From Celerinatantimonas yamalensis (GTDB lineage: Bacteria; Pseudomonadota; Gammaproteobacteria; Enterobacterales; Celerinatantimonadaceae), in assembly GCF_046054155.1 (NCBI RefSeq), contig NZ_JBEQCT010000006.1, positions 62,001 to 126,000 on the forward strand: a stretch of DNA of 64,000 nucleotides, given 5' to 3'. The notes under the pieces were generated by a model. It searched no databases, was not told the origin of the DNA, and was given only the letters and a program-made list of their open reading frames with translations. A program made the position numbers and the translations under genes. Positions 34,061 through 44,158 of the stretch are shown here, piece after piece. Position 1 is the first letter of the stretch; each line of letters begins with the position of its first letter.

Positions 34061-35476
34061 TTAACCTTGTAAAAATGCTTCAAGATCAGCTAGCTTTTCT
34101 TGATAGGGTGCACGCAGTTTTAAGTTGGATGCGCCATCTTTGCTTTGAACGACGACTGCTTTAGCGTGGGTAAAACGACGGAAGCCATGTACTCCGTGAT
34201 AAGCTCCGATACCTGAGGCTCCAACGCCACCAAATGGAAGGCTATCAATCATGACATGGGTCATAACATCATTAATCACCAGTGCACCAGATGTTGTTTG
34301 CGCCATAAATGCAGCTTGGTTCGTTTTATCGACGCCAAAATAATAAGCGGCAAGTGGCCGAGGATGACTATTAATATAGGCAATCGCTTGTGCACTATCT
34401 TGATATGTTTTGATCGGCAGTAACGGGCCGAATAATTCCTCTTGCATCACGCCCATGTCGTCGCTGACATGCAAAATAAGATGCGGGGCTATTTTGCGCG
34501 TTATTGCATCATAATCAGCTTCACCGTCAGGGGCGAGGCTGATGACGGTCGCCCCATGTTGCTTCGCTTCTTCAAGCAAACCCACTAACCGCTCATAGTG
34601 GTGGGTATTGATAATGGCAGTGTAGTCCGGATTACCTATTATCGTCGGAAAGTGTTCAGCGACGAAAGTTTTGGCGGCATCGATAAATCCTTGGGTTTTA
34701 TCTTCTGGGAGCAACATATAATCGGGTGATAAGCAGATTTGACCGGCGTTAAAGGTTTTGATTGTCAAAGTTCGCTCAGCTGCTTGCGCAATGTCGGCAT
34801 CCATGTCGACCATCACGGGTGATTTTCCACCCAGTTCGAGCGTGACTGGAACTAAATTTTCAGCAGCGGCGCGCATCACCTTCTTACCAACAGCCGTGCT
34901 ACCGGTAAAGACCAAATGATCAAAGGCCAGGGCACTGAACGCCTGTCCGACAAGGGCATCCCCTAACACAACTGTCAATTCGTGAGGATGAAAATAGCGC
35001 GCTACTAATTCGGCCAACAATTCGCTGGTGCAGGGGGTGAGTTCAGAAGGTTTTAACATCGCCGTATTACCCGCAGCAAACACCCCAGCTAGTGGGCCGA
35101 AGGCCAAGTTAATCGGAAAGTTCCAAGGGCTGATGATCCCGATCACACCTAATGGTTGCTGTTCAATCCAAGCTTTCATACCTGGGACTGGATCGGCAAC
35201 ATGTTCCGGTTGCATCCATATCGCCACATTCTCGGCAGCGTGTTTCAGCAATTGAATGGTCGCGAATAGATCGGCAACCAGTGATTGGTAGCTGCTGCGA
35301 TGACCAAAGTCAGCGTTGATTGCTTGTACTAACGCTGAATGATTATCGCGAAGCAGTTTAATGCAGCGCTCTAAGCGGTCACGACGAAGTTCTGCGCTGG
35401 CCGGTCCGGTGTCAAGGTGCGCCTTTTTCATGGTGTTTAAAATAGTTTGTAATTCATTGTTTGATTGGGTGTACAT
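34061..35476 (-). CDS. Coniferyl-aldehyde-dehydrogenase-type aldehyde dehydrogenase
   Basis: A 471-residue NAD(P)-dependent aldehyde dehydrogenase of the CalB/ALDH3-like class. PWNFPINLAFGPL and ELGGKSPVMV form the cofactor and catalytic-Glu regions. The catalytic Cys is in FNAGQICLSPDY. The C-terminal hydrophobic region resembles ALDH3 types, which oxidise aromatic or medium-chain aldehydes. It heads an operon with the DJ-1-like gene and is divergent from a LysR regulator, which probably controls it. Confidence 0.88.
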   Translation of the reverse strand: MYTQSNNELQTILNTMKKAHLDTGPASAELRRDRLERCIKLLRDNHSALVQAINADFGHRSSYQSLVADLFATIQLLKHAAENVAIWMQPEHVADPVPGMKAWIEQQPLGVIGIISPWNFPINLAFGPLAGVFAAGNTAMLKPSELTPCTSELLAELVARYFHPHELTVVLGDALVGQAFSALAFDHLVFTGSTAVGKKVMRAAAENLVPVTLELGGKSPVMVDMDADIAQAAERTLTIKTFNAGQICLSPDYMLLPEDKTQGFIDAAKTFVAEHFPTIIGNPDYTAIINTHHYERLVGLLEEAKQHGATVISLAPDGEADYDAITRKIAPHLILHVSDDMGVMQEELFGPLLPIKTYQDSAQAIAYINSHPRPLAAYYFGVDKTNQAAFMAQTTSGALVINDVMTHVMIDSLPFGGVGASGIGAYHGVHGFRRFTHAKAVVVQSKDGASNLKLRAPYQEKLADLEAFLQG

Positions 35477-35607
35477 CGAGTTAATCCCCTCTCGTCACCG
35501 ACAAATAGTATTGTTGTGTTGTAACTAAGCAAAGTATAGGGGAAGCTGGCATTGCTTGACCAACAAGGTTATTTTGCTAGGGGTATAAATAATTTTATAG
35601 GTCACTA

Positions 35608-36519
35608 ATGTCCCTCATTCGATTAAGGACTTTTGTCGAAGTCTACCGGCAACGCTCATTTATCGGTGCTGCCCGTTCTTTAAATTTAACTCAACCGGCC
35701 GTGTCACAACATATTGCAGGGTTGGAAGTTGCGATTGGCCGACCGCTGTTTACCCGGCAAAGTCACGGCGTATATCCAACCTTAGCCGCTGACGAGTTAG
35801 CCACTGATATCGGCGATAAGTTAGATTTAGCTGAAGTGGCCTTATCTGCAGCAAAAGCTCGTTCATTAGATATGTCTGGGGCTTTGCATTTGATTGGTCA
35901 TGCCGATTTTATGGCTGAAAGGGTAACGCCTGAACTATTGCCATTGTTAGAAGCTGGCATTCGAGTCAGGATGCATATTGGCGATGGCCCTCTTGTGACA
36001 CAACTGTTATTAGAAGAACAGTGTGACCTTGGCTTTTCGGTGCATCCGGTGAGTGATCCGCGCTTAAAAAGCGAGGTGGTGTTTCGTGATAGTGTCCTTG
36101 CGGTTGCCTCGCCCACGGTCGCAAACAGACTACTGGCTGCCGATGATTTCGCCGCCGCGCTATTGAGCGAGCCGCTGTTGGCCTATAACTTGGAATTGTC
36201 ACTGATTGAAGATTGGCTGACGTATAATCGTATCAACATTGATCATTTAATGCCCGCCGCAGTGGGTCAAGATTTACGTGCCCAGCGCTCGTTACTCTGT
36301 CAAGGATTTGGCTGGTCAATAATGCCTGAATACTTATGTTTGGAGTCGATAGCGACAGGCAAGCTAGTGGCGCTCCCAGCCCCCGTCGCTAACACTCAAG
36401 TACTTTATTTTCTGATTTGGTTACCCAGTGCATTACGTCAGCCGCGGATTGCTTATGCTCGGCAAACCTTGATTTGGCAGATGAAACGAGAGCCGATCTT
36501 TCGTGGTGATAATGGATAG
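35608..36519 (+). CDS. LysR-family transcriptional regulator
   Basis: A 303-residue regulator. The N-terminal winged helix includes RQRSFIGAARSLNLTQPAVS followed by QHIAGLEVAIGRPLFTR. The C-terminal half is a periplasmic-binding-protein-like effector domain. It is divergent from the aldehyde dehydrogenase across 131 bases, the usual arrangement for a LysR regulator and its target. The inducer is unknown, possibly an aldehyde. Confidence 0.9.
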   Translation: MSLIRLRTFVEVYRQRSFIGAARSLNLTQPAVSQHIAGLEVAIGRPLFTRQSHGVYPTLAADELATDIGDKLDLAEVALSAAKARSLDMSGALHLIGHADFMAERVTPELLPLLEAGIRVRMHIGDGPLVTQLLLEEQCDLGFSVHPVSDPRLKSEVVFRDSVLAVASPTVANRLLAADDFAAALLSEPLLAYNLELSLIEDWLTYNRINIDHLMPAAVGQDLRAQRSLLCQGFGWSIMPEYLCLESIATGKLVALPAPVANTQVLYFLIWLPSALRQPRIAYARQTLIWQMKREPIFRGDNG

Positions 36520-36543
36520 CGCCAAATCGCTACAGTCTTGCTA

Positions 36544-37785
36544 TCAGAGAGATTGCTCCGCAGCTGATTGTGCAGCTAGGCGTCGAGTCGTCACCACATA
36601 GCGAAGCGCAATAAGTGTGGCGATAAACCCCGATGCTGCACCAATCATCAAGCCCCAACGTGGGCCAGCATGATCAATAACCCAGCCAGCAATCGGTGCG
36701 CCAATGGGGGTTCCCCCCATTAAAATAGCCATTCGTATGGCCATCACGCGTCCACGAACCGATGATTCAGTCGATAGTTGAATCAGACTATTGTTGGTAT
36801 TGTTAAAGATCAATGCCGCCATCCCAATTAAAACCAAAATCACGGCAAACCAACGATAGCTTGGTGCCAGCGCCCCAAAGGTACATCCCACGCCAAACAG
36901 AGCGGCGCCAATCATCAGTGTACGCATTCGTGGACGCTCTTGGCTGGCGGAAAAAATTGCTCCAGATACGGTGCCAATTGCCATGCACGAGGAAAGAAAG
37001 CCATAGCCTTGGGCATCGCTATGAAAAACGGTGACAGCCATAGTTGATATGTAGATAGGAAAGTTTAAACCAAAGGTCCCAATCACAAAGGCCATTGATA
37101 AAATGGCACACAGATCGCGGCGTTGATAGACATAGCGAAATCCAGCACTAAAACTGCCTTTGGCGCGCTTGGCGCGGGTCATGGTAAAAAAGCGCTCAGG
37201 GCGCATCAGTGACAGCGACAGTAATACGGCCAGAAATGATGCACTATTAAGCAAAAACGCCCAGCCAGTGCCGATGGCTGCAATCAAGATGCCCGTCAAT
37301 GCTGGGCCAATCATCCTTGCACTGTTAAATGATGTTGAGTTCAGGGCAACTGCGTTGGCTAAGTCGGAATCGCCGACCAAGTCGCCGACAAAGGTTTGGC
37401 GCACTGGCGCATCGAAGGCCGCCGCGCAACCGAATAAAAATGCCAGCAGATAGACCTGCCAGAGCGTGACCCACCCGGTGACCGTCAAAACGCCTAATAT
37501 GAGCGATAACACCCCCATCACAGATTGAGTCACCATCAGTAACTTACGCCGGTCAAAGTAGTCGGCGGCAAAGCCGCTCCACGGTAAAAATAGTAGTTGA
37601 GGCCCAAATTGGCAGGCCATCACGATGCCAACGGCCGTCGCATTATGTTGAGTGAGTTGGGTCAGTACCAGCCAATCTTGGGCGGTGCGTTGCATCCATG
37701 TGCCAATATTGGAGATCAGCGCACCAACTGCCCAGAGACGATAATTCATGCTATGAAACGAGCGAAAAAAGCGAGAGCGAAACAT
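36544..37785 (-). CDS. MFS transporter (EntS/DUF894-like exporter)
   Basis: About 413 residues with 12 predicted transmembrane helices. Motif A-like loops are AADYFDRRKLLMV, and GALISNIGTWMQRTAQDWLV at the start is typical of the EntS/MFS_3 group of drug or siderophore exporters. I chose the ATG at 37785 (MFRSRFFRSFHSMN); an earlier in-frame ATG at 37902 would add 39 residues with no membrane or family character. It is convergent with the LysR gene. Substrate unknown. Confidence 0.8.
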   Translation of the reverse strand: MFRSRFFRSFHSMNYRLWAVGALISNIGTWMQRTAQDWLVLTQLTQHNATAVGIVMACQFGPQLLFLPWSGFAADYFDRRKLLMVTQSVMGVLSLILGVLTVTGWVTLWQVYLLAFLFGCAAAFDAPVRQTFVGDLVGDSDLANAVALNSTSFNSARMIGPALTGILIAAIGTGWAFLLNSASFLAVLLSLSLMRPERFFTMTRAKRAKGSFSAGFRYVYQRRDLCAILSMAFVIGTFGLNFPIYISTMAVTVFHSDAQGYGFLSSCMAIGTVSGAIFSASQERPRMRTLMIGAALFGVGCTFGALAPSYRWFAVILVLIGMAALIFNNTNNSLIQLSTESSVRGRVMAIRMAILMGGTPIGAPIAGWVIDHAGPRWGLMIGAASGFIATLIALRYVVTTRRLAAQSAAEQSL

Positions 37786-38142
37786 GGTGGCTACCGTATT
37801 GAAAGAGGTGATTGCATGATGCACGTGAGTTGATATGTTATCAGTTGTAGGACTGTGCGCATGATATAACGACACATTACGGCTACATCGTGCATCATAC
37901 AATGAATAGATATTTACTCATAACTATTTTATATGCAATGAAGATGACACGGGCTAGGCGTTATAAAGTTCTGTGGGCATCAAACTATGCGTTGATAGTG
38001 TGTGATTTTTCACCTCTATCTGCGCCTCTAACATCTAATTAACACAACATCTTTTATTCGTTTCACATTGATCATGCAGAGACGCCAAAAGGGCTTCCCA
38101 TGGTTCAAGGAGATGTTGTCATTCACCGTCTAGGAGATTTGC
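37786..38142. other. Divergent promoter region between the MFS gene and gabD
   Basis: About 350 bases, AT-rich in the middle. It must carry promoters for the leftward MFS exporter and the rightward gabD. A ribosome site ggag lies 5-10 bases before the gabD ATG. No further gene is seen. Confidence 0.45.
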
Positions 38143-39594
38143 ATGCAGTTATCTGATCCAGCGTTACTTTGCCATCAATCATTTATCGACGGCCAGTGGT
38201 GCGACGCGGCCGACGGTCAGCAGTTTACAGTTTTTAATCCGGCGACGGGTGCCGCGCTGATTGATGTTGCTGATTGTGCTCAGATGGAAACCGAACGAGC
38301 TATTCGTGCGGCGCAGAGTGCTCTTGATGGGTGGCAAGCACTGACCGCCAAGGCACGGTCCCTCTATCTGCGTCAATGGTTTGAGCTGATTATGGCGAAT
38401 CAGCAGGATTTAGCCACCCTGATGACCTTAGAACAGGGCAAATCTTTGGCAGAGGCCAAAGGCGAAGTCGCGTATGGCGCCTCCTTTGTGGAATGGTTTG
38501 CCGAAGAGGGCAAACGTCAATATGGGGAGGTGATCCCCGCGACTAATGCCAAGCAGAGATTGTTCACCATTCGGCAACCAATTGGGGTGGTCGCGGCTAT
38601 TACGCCATGGAACTTCCCGATTGCGATGATTACTCGCAAAGCTGCCCCTGCGTTAGCGGCGGGTTGCACCATGGTGATTAAGCCGTCTGAGCAGACGCCA
38701 CTGTGTGCCCTGGCTTTAGCCCAGCTGGCAAACCGTGCGGGCATTCCAGCTGGGGTGCTCAATGTGGTGGTTGGTACGGATGCTAAGGCGATTGGCGGGG
38801 CACTGACGAGCAGTTCGATTGTTCGCAAACTCAGTTTTACTGGCTCAACCCCCGTTGGCAAATTGTTGATGCGCCAGTGCGCTGATACCGTCAAGCGAAC
38901 CTCGATGGAGCTCGGTGGTAATGCGCCATTTATCGTTTTTGATGATGCTGATCTAGATAAAGCGGTTGAAGGGGTGTTGGCGAGTAAATATCGCAATAGT
39001 GGTCAAACCTGTGTGTGTGCCAACCGAATTTTAGTGCAATCAGATGTGTATGACGAATTTTGCGAAAAACTAGTCCAAGCGGTGCAATCATTCAAACTTG
39101 GTAATGGGCTTGAGCCTGGAGTGACCATGGGGCCACTGATTAATCAAGCTGCAGTCAACAAAGTTGAGCAATTGGTTGCCCAAGCCATAAGCGCGGGCGC
39201 GCAAGTGCGCCTTGGCGGGCAGACGCAAGGGAACAGTTTGTTTTATCAACCGACGGTATTAACCGAAGTAAATGCCGATATGGATATCTTTCATCACGAG
39301 ATTTTTGGTCCAGTGGCACCATTGATTCGCTTTGACTCGGAACAACAAGCGGTGGAGCTAGCCAATAAAACGCCATTTGGTTTGGCCGCCTATTTTTATG
39401 CCCGCGATATGAGTCGGATCTGGCGGGTTAGCGAAGCACTTGAATATGGCATGGTCGGCATTAATGAAGGGCTCATTTCGAATGAAGTTGCGCCGTTTGG
39501 TGGGGTCAAAGAATCTGGGGTTGGGCGTGAAGGCTCTCGCCACGGGATCGATGAATACAGTGAAATTAAATATTTATGTATGGGCGTTGGTTAA
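38143..39594 (+). CDS. gabD: Succinate-semialdehyde dehydrogenase
   Basis: A 483-residue NAD(P)-dependent dehydrogenase, the same length as E. coli GabD (482). It oxidises succinate semialdehyde to succinate, the last step of GABA degradation. The catalytic Cys is in NSGQTCVCANR and the Glu in TSMELGGNAPF; ITPWNFPIAMITRK and SFTGSTPVGKLLM are conserved. Its stop lies 26 bases before the gabT start, with gabT next in the operon. Confidence 0.95.
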   Translation: MQLSDPALLCHQSFIDGQWCDAADGQQFTVFNPATGAALIDVADCAQMETERAIRAAQSALDGWQALTAKARSLYLRQWFELIMANQQDLATLMTLEQGKSLAEAKGEVAYGASFVEWFAEEGKRQYGEVIPATNAKQRLFTIRQPIGVVAAITPWNFPIAMITRKAAPALAAGCTMVIKPSEQTPLCALALAQLANRAGIPAGVLNVVVGTDAKAIGGALTSSSIVRKLSFTGSTPVGKLLMRQCADTVKRTSMELGGNAPFIVFDDADLDKAVEGVLASKYRNSGQTCVCANRILVQSDVYDEFCEKLVQAVQSFKLGNGLEPGVTMGPLINQAAVNKVEQLVAQAISAGAQVRLGGQTQGNSLFYQPTVLTEVNADMDIFHHEIFGPVAPLIRFDSEQQAVELANKTPFGLAAYFYARDMSRIWRVSEALEYGMVGINEGLISNEVAPFGGVKESGVGREGSRHGIDEYSEIKYLCMGVG

Positions 39595-39620
39595 CGCTCG
39601 ATAATTTGGAGTATCGATTA

Positions 39621-40898
39621 ATGACAAATCAGGAACTGGCACAACGTCGGCAGCAGGCGTTTGCCGCAGGACAAAGCAATGCGTTCGATATTTTTATTGA
39701 TCGGGCTGAAAACGCGCAATATTGGGATACTGAAGGGAATCGTTATATTGATTTAGGCGCAGGAATTGCGGTGCTTAATACCGGGCATCGTCATCCTAAA
39801 GTGCTCGCTGCGGTCAAAGAACAATTGGAACATGTGACCCATACCTGTATGACCGTGACCCCTTATGCTGCAGCGGTGGAATTAGCCGAAAAGCTTAACC
39901 AACTGGCGCCTGGTCATAGCACCAAAAAAACTGCGTTGTTTTCCTCGGGCTCTGAGGCAATTGAAAATGCGATCAAAATTGCCCGCCACTATACCAAACG
40001 CAGTGGAGTGATTGCCTTTGATGGTGGTTTTCATGGGCGCACCTCGATGGCGATGGCGCTTACTGGCAAAGTGAACCCTTATAAAAAAGGTTTCGGGCCA
40101 TTTCCTGCAGAAGTTTATCACGTTCCTTATCCGAATGCTTATGTGGGCATTAGCGAGCGCCAAGCGCTCGACGCCATTGAAATGCGCTTTAAAGTAGATA
40201 TCGAACCAGAGCGTGTTGCCGCCATCGTGGTTGAGCCTGTGCAAGGTGAAGGTGGTTTTTATCGCGCGCCAGTGAGTTTTTTAAAAGCGCTGCGTCAGTT
40301 GTGCGATCAGCACGGCATTGTATTGATCATCGATGAAATTCAATCAGGTTTTGCTCGCACCGGTAAATTGTTTGCCTGTGAATATGCAGAGGTTGAACCT
40401 GATTTGATGACTATCGCCAAAGGCTTGGGCGGCGGATTTCCTATCTCTGGAGTGGTTGGTAAAGCCGAAATTATGGACTCACCTCAACCAGGCGGATTAG
40501 GGGGAACGTATGGCGGTTCACCGATTGCCTGCGCCGCGGCATTAGCGGTGATTGATATCATCGTTGAAGAGCAGTTATGCGCTAAAGCACTTAGCATCGG
40601 TGAACAACTTACGGGTCGTTTAAACAATTTGCAGCAATGTTATCCAGCGCTGATTGGTGATGTGCGCCATTTAGGGGCGATGATTGCCTTTGAACTCGTT
40701 CATGCCGGCGATGCGCAGCAACCTAACCCTGAACTGACCAAAGCGATTGTGGCTGAATCAGCGAAAAAAGGGTTGATTTTGTTGTCTTGTGGTACGCGAG
40801 GCAATGTGATCCGCTTGTTGCCAGCACTCACCGCACAACCAGCAATTTTAGACGAAGCGATGGATATTCTCACTGAAGTGATGGCCTCACTCGTTTAA
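39621..40898 (+). CDS. gabT: 4-aminobutyrate aminotransferase
   Basis: A 425-residue class III PLP aminotransferase (E. coli GabT is 426). It moves the amino group of GABA to 2-oxoglutarate, giving succinate semialdehyde for GabD. The cofactor region is IIDEIQSGFARTGKLFACEY, the PLP lysine is in TIAKGLGGGFPISG, and GGTYGGSPIACAAALAV is conserved. The ATG at 39621 follows ttggagt; an earlier in-frame ATG at 39576 lies inside gabD. Confidence 0.94.
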   Translation: MTNQELAQRRQQAFAAGQSNAFDIFIDRAENAQYWDTEGNRYIDLGAGIAVLNTGHRHPKVLAAVKEQLEHVTHTCMTVTPYAAAVELAEKLNQLAPGHSTKKTALFSSGSEAIENAIKIARHYTKRSGVIAFDGGFHGRTSMAMALTGKVNPYKKGFGPFPAEVYHVPYPNAYVGISERQALDAIEMRFKVDIEPERVAAIVVEPVQGEGGFYRAPVSFLKALRQLCDQHGIVLIIDEIQSGFARTGKLFACEYAEVEPDLMTIAKGLGGGFPISGVVGKAEIMDSPQPGGLGGTYGGSPIACAAALAVIDIIVEEQLCAKALSIGEQLTGRLNNLQQCYPALIGDVRHLGAMIAFELVHAGDAQQPNPELTKAIVAESAKKGLILLSCGTRGNVIRLLPALTAQPAILDEAMDILTEVMASLV

Positions 40899-40944
40899 CT
40901 ATGGCTCAGCTGATGGCTTGGGGATGGCCGTTGTCTGAATACTT

Positions 40945-40983
40945 CCATGTAGATGCGTTTTGAGAGCAAGCGCATCTATATGG
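40945..40983. terminator. Hairpin downstream of gabT
   Basis: Stem tagatgcg and cgcatcta, extended by ccat and atgg through one wobble pair, around a 13-base loop. It is 47 bases after the gabT stop. There is no clear T-run, so it may attenuate rather than end the transcript before the permease gene. Confidence 0.45.
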
Positions 40984-41106
40984 CATCCTCACTAATAAAC
41001 CATGAAATTATAAAAAAACTAATAATAACAATCCATTATAAAAAATAGATATAAAACATGAATAACAAATCACACAACATCAACAACCAAAATTGGGATA
41101 TTCGTT

Positions 41107-42456
41107 ATGGAAAATTCAACCGCTTTAAGACGCGTATTGACGCTTCCTCATCTGGTGCTATTTGGTCTGGCCTACATGGCCCCAATGATCGTTTTTGGCA
41201 TTTATGGATTGGTGGCGCAAACCACTGAGGGCATGAGTACCAGCGCCTATATTGTTGCGCTGATCGCCATGTTGTTTACGGCACTTAGCTATGGACAGAT
41301 GGTCAAAGCTTTCCCTGTTTCTGGCTCTGCTTATACCTACACCCGCAAAGCACTCAATGGCCATCTGGGTTTTATGGTTGGTTGGGGCACACTGCTTGAT
41401 TATCTCTTTATCCCCATGGCTATCTGGCTTATTGGTAGCGCGTATTTGAATGCCGCTTTCCCTGCGATTCCTAGTTGGGCATGGGTGTTAGCCTTTATCG
41501 TGGTGACAACTTTCTTAAATATTTTGGGGATCAAATACAGCATGAACGTCAACATGTTGTTGATGGGTTTTCAATTGCTAGTGGTCGCCTTATTTATTAT
41601 TTTGGCGGTGCGCGGGGTGCAGCAGGGGCAAGGATTAGGCACGCTCTTTTCGCTGCAGCCACTGATGAATCACTATGGGCATGCTGGTTCAGCTATCTTG
41701 TCAGGAGCGGCGATTGGCTGTTACTCTTTTTTGGGCTTTGACGCGATCACAACCATGACCGAAGAGAGCCAAAATCCGACCAAAACTATTCCGCGGGCGA
41801 TTATTTTAGTCACCTGTATTGGGGGTGGAATTTTTATTCTGGCCTCTTATGTCACCACCTTGGTACATCCTGATCTGCATTTTAAGGATGTTGATTCAGC
41901 CGCCTTTGCAATTGCAAAACAGATTGGCGGCGCACTATTTAGCGCAATTTTCTTGGCCGGGCTGATTGTTGCCCAGTTTTGCTCAGGCATTTCTGCTCAG
42001 GCGAGCGCCTCACGCTTGCTCTATGCGATGGGTCGCGATGGGGTGTTGCCAGAGTCGATTTTCGGGCAATTGCATCCGAAATATCAAACGCCAGTAGCCA
42101 ATATTCTGCTGGTGGCCGTCATCGGCTTGTTGGCGTTAACCATGAATGTTTCAACTTCGACCTCCTTTATCAACTTCGGTGCCTTTATTGCCTTTACCTT
42201 GGTGAATGTGTCGGTGATTTTTCACTACTTTATCCATGGTAAACGCCGCGGATTTGCCAGTGTGGTCTACTATTTATTATTCCCAGCTAGTGGTGCAATA
42301 TGTGACTTTTGGCTGTTGACCAGCTTAGATAGTCATGCCATTGAATTGGGGGTTGTTTGGGCGCTGATTGGTGTGGGCTATCTGGCCTTTATTACCCGCG
42401 GATTTCAAAATAGTCCACCAGAGCTTGATGAAACGACTATTGAAGCTCATGCCTAG
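41107..42456 (+). CDS. puuP: PuuP-like putrescine/amino-acid permease
   Basis: A 449-residue APC-superfamily permease with 12 predicted helices. It closely matches E. coli PuuP: GLAYMAPMIVFGIYGLV at helix 1, FMVGWGTLLDYLFIPMAIWL, CYSFLGFDAITTMTEE and SRLLYAMGRDGVLPE. PuuP imports putrescine; with gabD and gabT next door, the substrate here is probably putrescine or GABA. It has its own likely promoter in the 208-base gap after gabT and is convergent with a LysR gene five bases away. Confidence 0.82.
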   Translation: MENSTALRRVLTLPHLVLFGLAYMAPMIVFGIYGLVAQTTEGMSTSAYIVALIAMLFTALSYGQMVKAFPVSGSAYTYTRKALNGHLGFMVGWGTLLDYLFIPMAIWLIGSAYLNAAFPAIPSWAWVLAFIVVTTFLNILGIKYSMNVNMLLMGFQLLVVALFIILAVRGVQQGQGLGTLFSLQPLMNHYGHAGSAILSGAAIGCYSFLGFDAITTMTEESQNPTKTIPRAIILVTCIGGGIFILASYVTTLVHPDLHFKDVDSAAFAIAKQIGGALFSAIFLAGLIVAQFCSGISAQASASRLLYAMGRDGVLPESIFGQLHPKYQTPVANILLVAVIGLLALTMNVSTSTSFINFGAFIAFTLVNVSVIFHYFIHGKRRGFASVVYYLLFPASGAICDFWLLTSLDSHAIELGVVWALIGVGYLAFITRGFQNSPPELDETTIEAHA

Positions 42457-42461
42457 TCTTT

Positions 42462-43430
42462 TTATGCAGGGTGCGTTAAGCGCCCTGTTGACTGAGCTGT
42501 TTGTGAGCAAAGTCCCTGTTGTTGGAGTAACTGCCAAAACAGTTCGCGGGGTTTATGTGGCTGGGTAGTTTTGCGGCTTATCGCTGCCACGCCCAGATTA
42601 TAAAAACGCTTCTCTGGTTTGATCACTACCAATTGACCGCTTTGTACCAAATGCTGGGCGTAGCGCTCTGGCAAAAATCCAATATAGTGGCCGGATAAGA
42701 TCAAACTTAAGCGAATATCATAAAAATAGGCGGTAGCGGCCAAGTTCAGATCAAGCAGTTGCTCATTGACCTGTTGATGGGGTTTTAATCCGGCGTGAGC
42801 TGCTGCTGCTTGCTGAATATCCTCATCAGTAATGGTTTCCATTGGGCGCTGTGCGAGTGGGTGTTTGGGGGCGCAATAGAGATAACAGCGATCATGATAA
42901 AGCTGTAGATAGCTTAGCCCTTCAAGCTCGCGGTGATAGGGAATAAGGCCAATATCCGCTTCGTCATTGAGAATTTTTCGCTCAATTTCAGCCATTGGGG
43001 CCATATCGGTGATTAATTTGACCTCGGGTGCTTGGCTGCAATAGTTGTCGATCATTTCACTAAATTGGCAGCGGGGATCAAGACTAATTCCATCAGAGAG
43101 TAATAGTCGCAGACGGCCTGTTAGGCTGCTATTTAAGTTGTTAACAGTGTTGCGAAAATCTTCCAATGAATCGAGCAGTTTTTGCGTCATTTGATAGATG
43201 ATAGTGCCTTCATCAGTCAGTGCAAAACCGCTACGGCCCCGTCGACACAAGGTTAAATTGAGCCGTGATTCTAAGTTGGATATATGCAAACTAATCGTGG
43301 AGCGACCGATATTAAGCTGGGTTTCAGATGCTGAAAAACCGCCACATTCAACCACCGTTTTAAACACTCTCAGCTGTTTTAATTCGTAATCACTGATTTG
43401 GCCAAGGGTGTAGTGAATTGATTTGCTCAT
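42462..43430 (-). CDS. LysR-family transcriptional regulator
   Basis: A 322-residue regulator. The helix-turn-helix is in ECGGFSASETQLNIGRSTIS followed by LHISNLESRLNLTLCRRG. The effector domain follows. It is convergent with the PuuP-like gene and may control the GABA/putrescine cluster, though its target is not shown by the sequence. The extended N-terminus before the HTH (MSKSIHYTLGQISDYELKQL) is longer than usual. Confidence 0.87.
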   Translation of the reverse strand: MSKSIHYTLGQISDYELKQLRVFKTVVECGGFSASETQLNIGRSTISLHISNLESRLNLTLCRRGRSGFALTDEGTIIYQMTQKLLDSLEDFRNTVNNLNSSLTGRLRLLLSDGISLDPRCQFSEMIDNYCSQAPEVKLITDMAPMAEIERKILNDEADIGLIPYHRELEGLSYLQLYHDRCYLYCAPKHPLAQRPMETITDEDIQQAAAAHAGLKPHQQVNEQLLDLNLAATAYFYDIRLSLILSGHYIGFLPERYAQHLVQSGQLVVIKPEKRFYNLGVAAISRKTTQPHKPRELFWQLLQQQGLCSQTAQSTGRLTHPA

Positions 43431-43636
43431 GTTGCAATGAAACTCCCTCGTTTAGGTGGCAAGATTGAATGGATTAGTGCTTAAAATAGGATAAAGAACA
43501 GCTAAGATACCACTGTTATACGGATGTTAGCGATGTTTACCTAATCAAGCTGCGCATCCTCTCGCAAATTGCGCATCAATCCATTTGAGCCAAGTGTCAC
43601 TTTGCTCGCACCCGTAACGATCGCGCATCACTCTCG

Positions 43637-44158
43637 TTATGACAAGCACAATACCCCAGCCATCGAACCACCTGCGAGTAGCCACAGGGGATGCATTTGA
43701 TAGCGATAGCTTAGCTTTGTCACCAGCATCATAATGATAATCAGTTGCCAGTGACTGGCGTTGGGTTTTGCAATCAAAATGGCACTTGCGAACACCAATC
43801 CCACGGTTACTGGCTTTAGAGCCTGTTGCAGGCGCGTCCGCCAAGGGGCATATTGAAAGCGCTGCCAGAAATGTTGCGTCAGTAAGGTCAGGCATGAGGA
43901 TGGGATAAATTTGGCCGCAGATGTAACCATTAAGCCTTTGATTCCAGCTACTTGCCAACCAATCAAAGGGACTATCATCATATTCGGGCCCGGAGCCGCT
44001 TGCGCCATTGCAAACAGAGTAGAAAACTGCTGGGCAGTTAGCCAGTGATGTACCTGCACCACTTGATGTTGCATCTCTGGTAAAATGGTATTGCCGCCGC
44101 CAAATGCCATTAATGAGAGCTGTGCAAACACTAACGCTAAGCTAATCATGAGTATCAT
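43637..44158 (-). CDS. chrA: Chromate transporter, C-terminal-type half
   Basis: A 173-residue membrane protein of the CHR family (PF02417), about half the size of a full ChrA. The motif SLMAFGGGNTILPEMQHQVV and the following AMAQAAPGPNMMI are the family signature. It overlaps the other half by four bases, so the two form a heterodimeric short-chain chromate transporter that exports chromate. The stop at 43637 leaves a 205-base gap to the next gene. Confidence 0.88.
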   Translation of the reverse strand: MILMISLALVFAQLSLMAFGGGNTILPEMQHQVVQVHHWLTAQQFSTLFAMAQAAPGPNMMIVPLIGWQVAGIKGLMVTSAAKFIPSSCLTLLTQHFWQRFQYAPWRTRLQQALKPVTVGLVFASAILIAKPNASHWQLIIIMMLVTKLSYRYQMHPLWLLAGGSMAGVLCLS

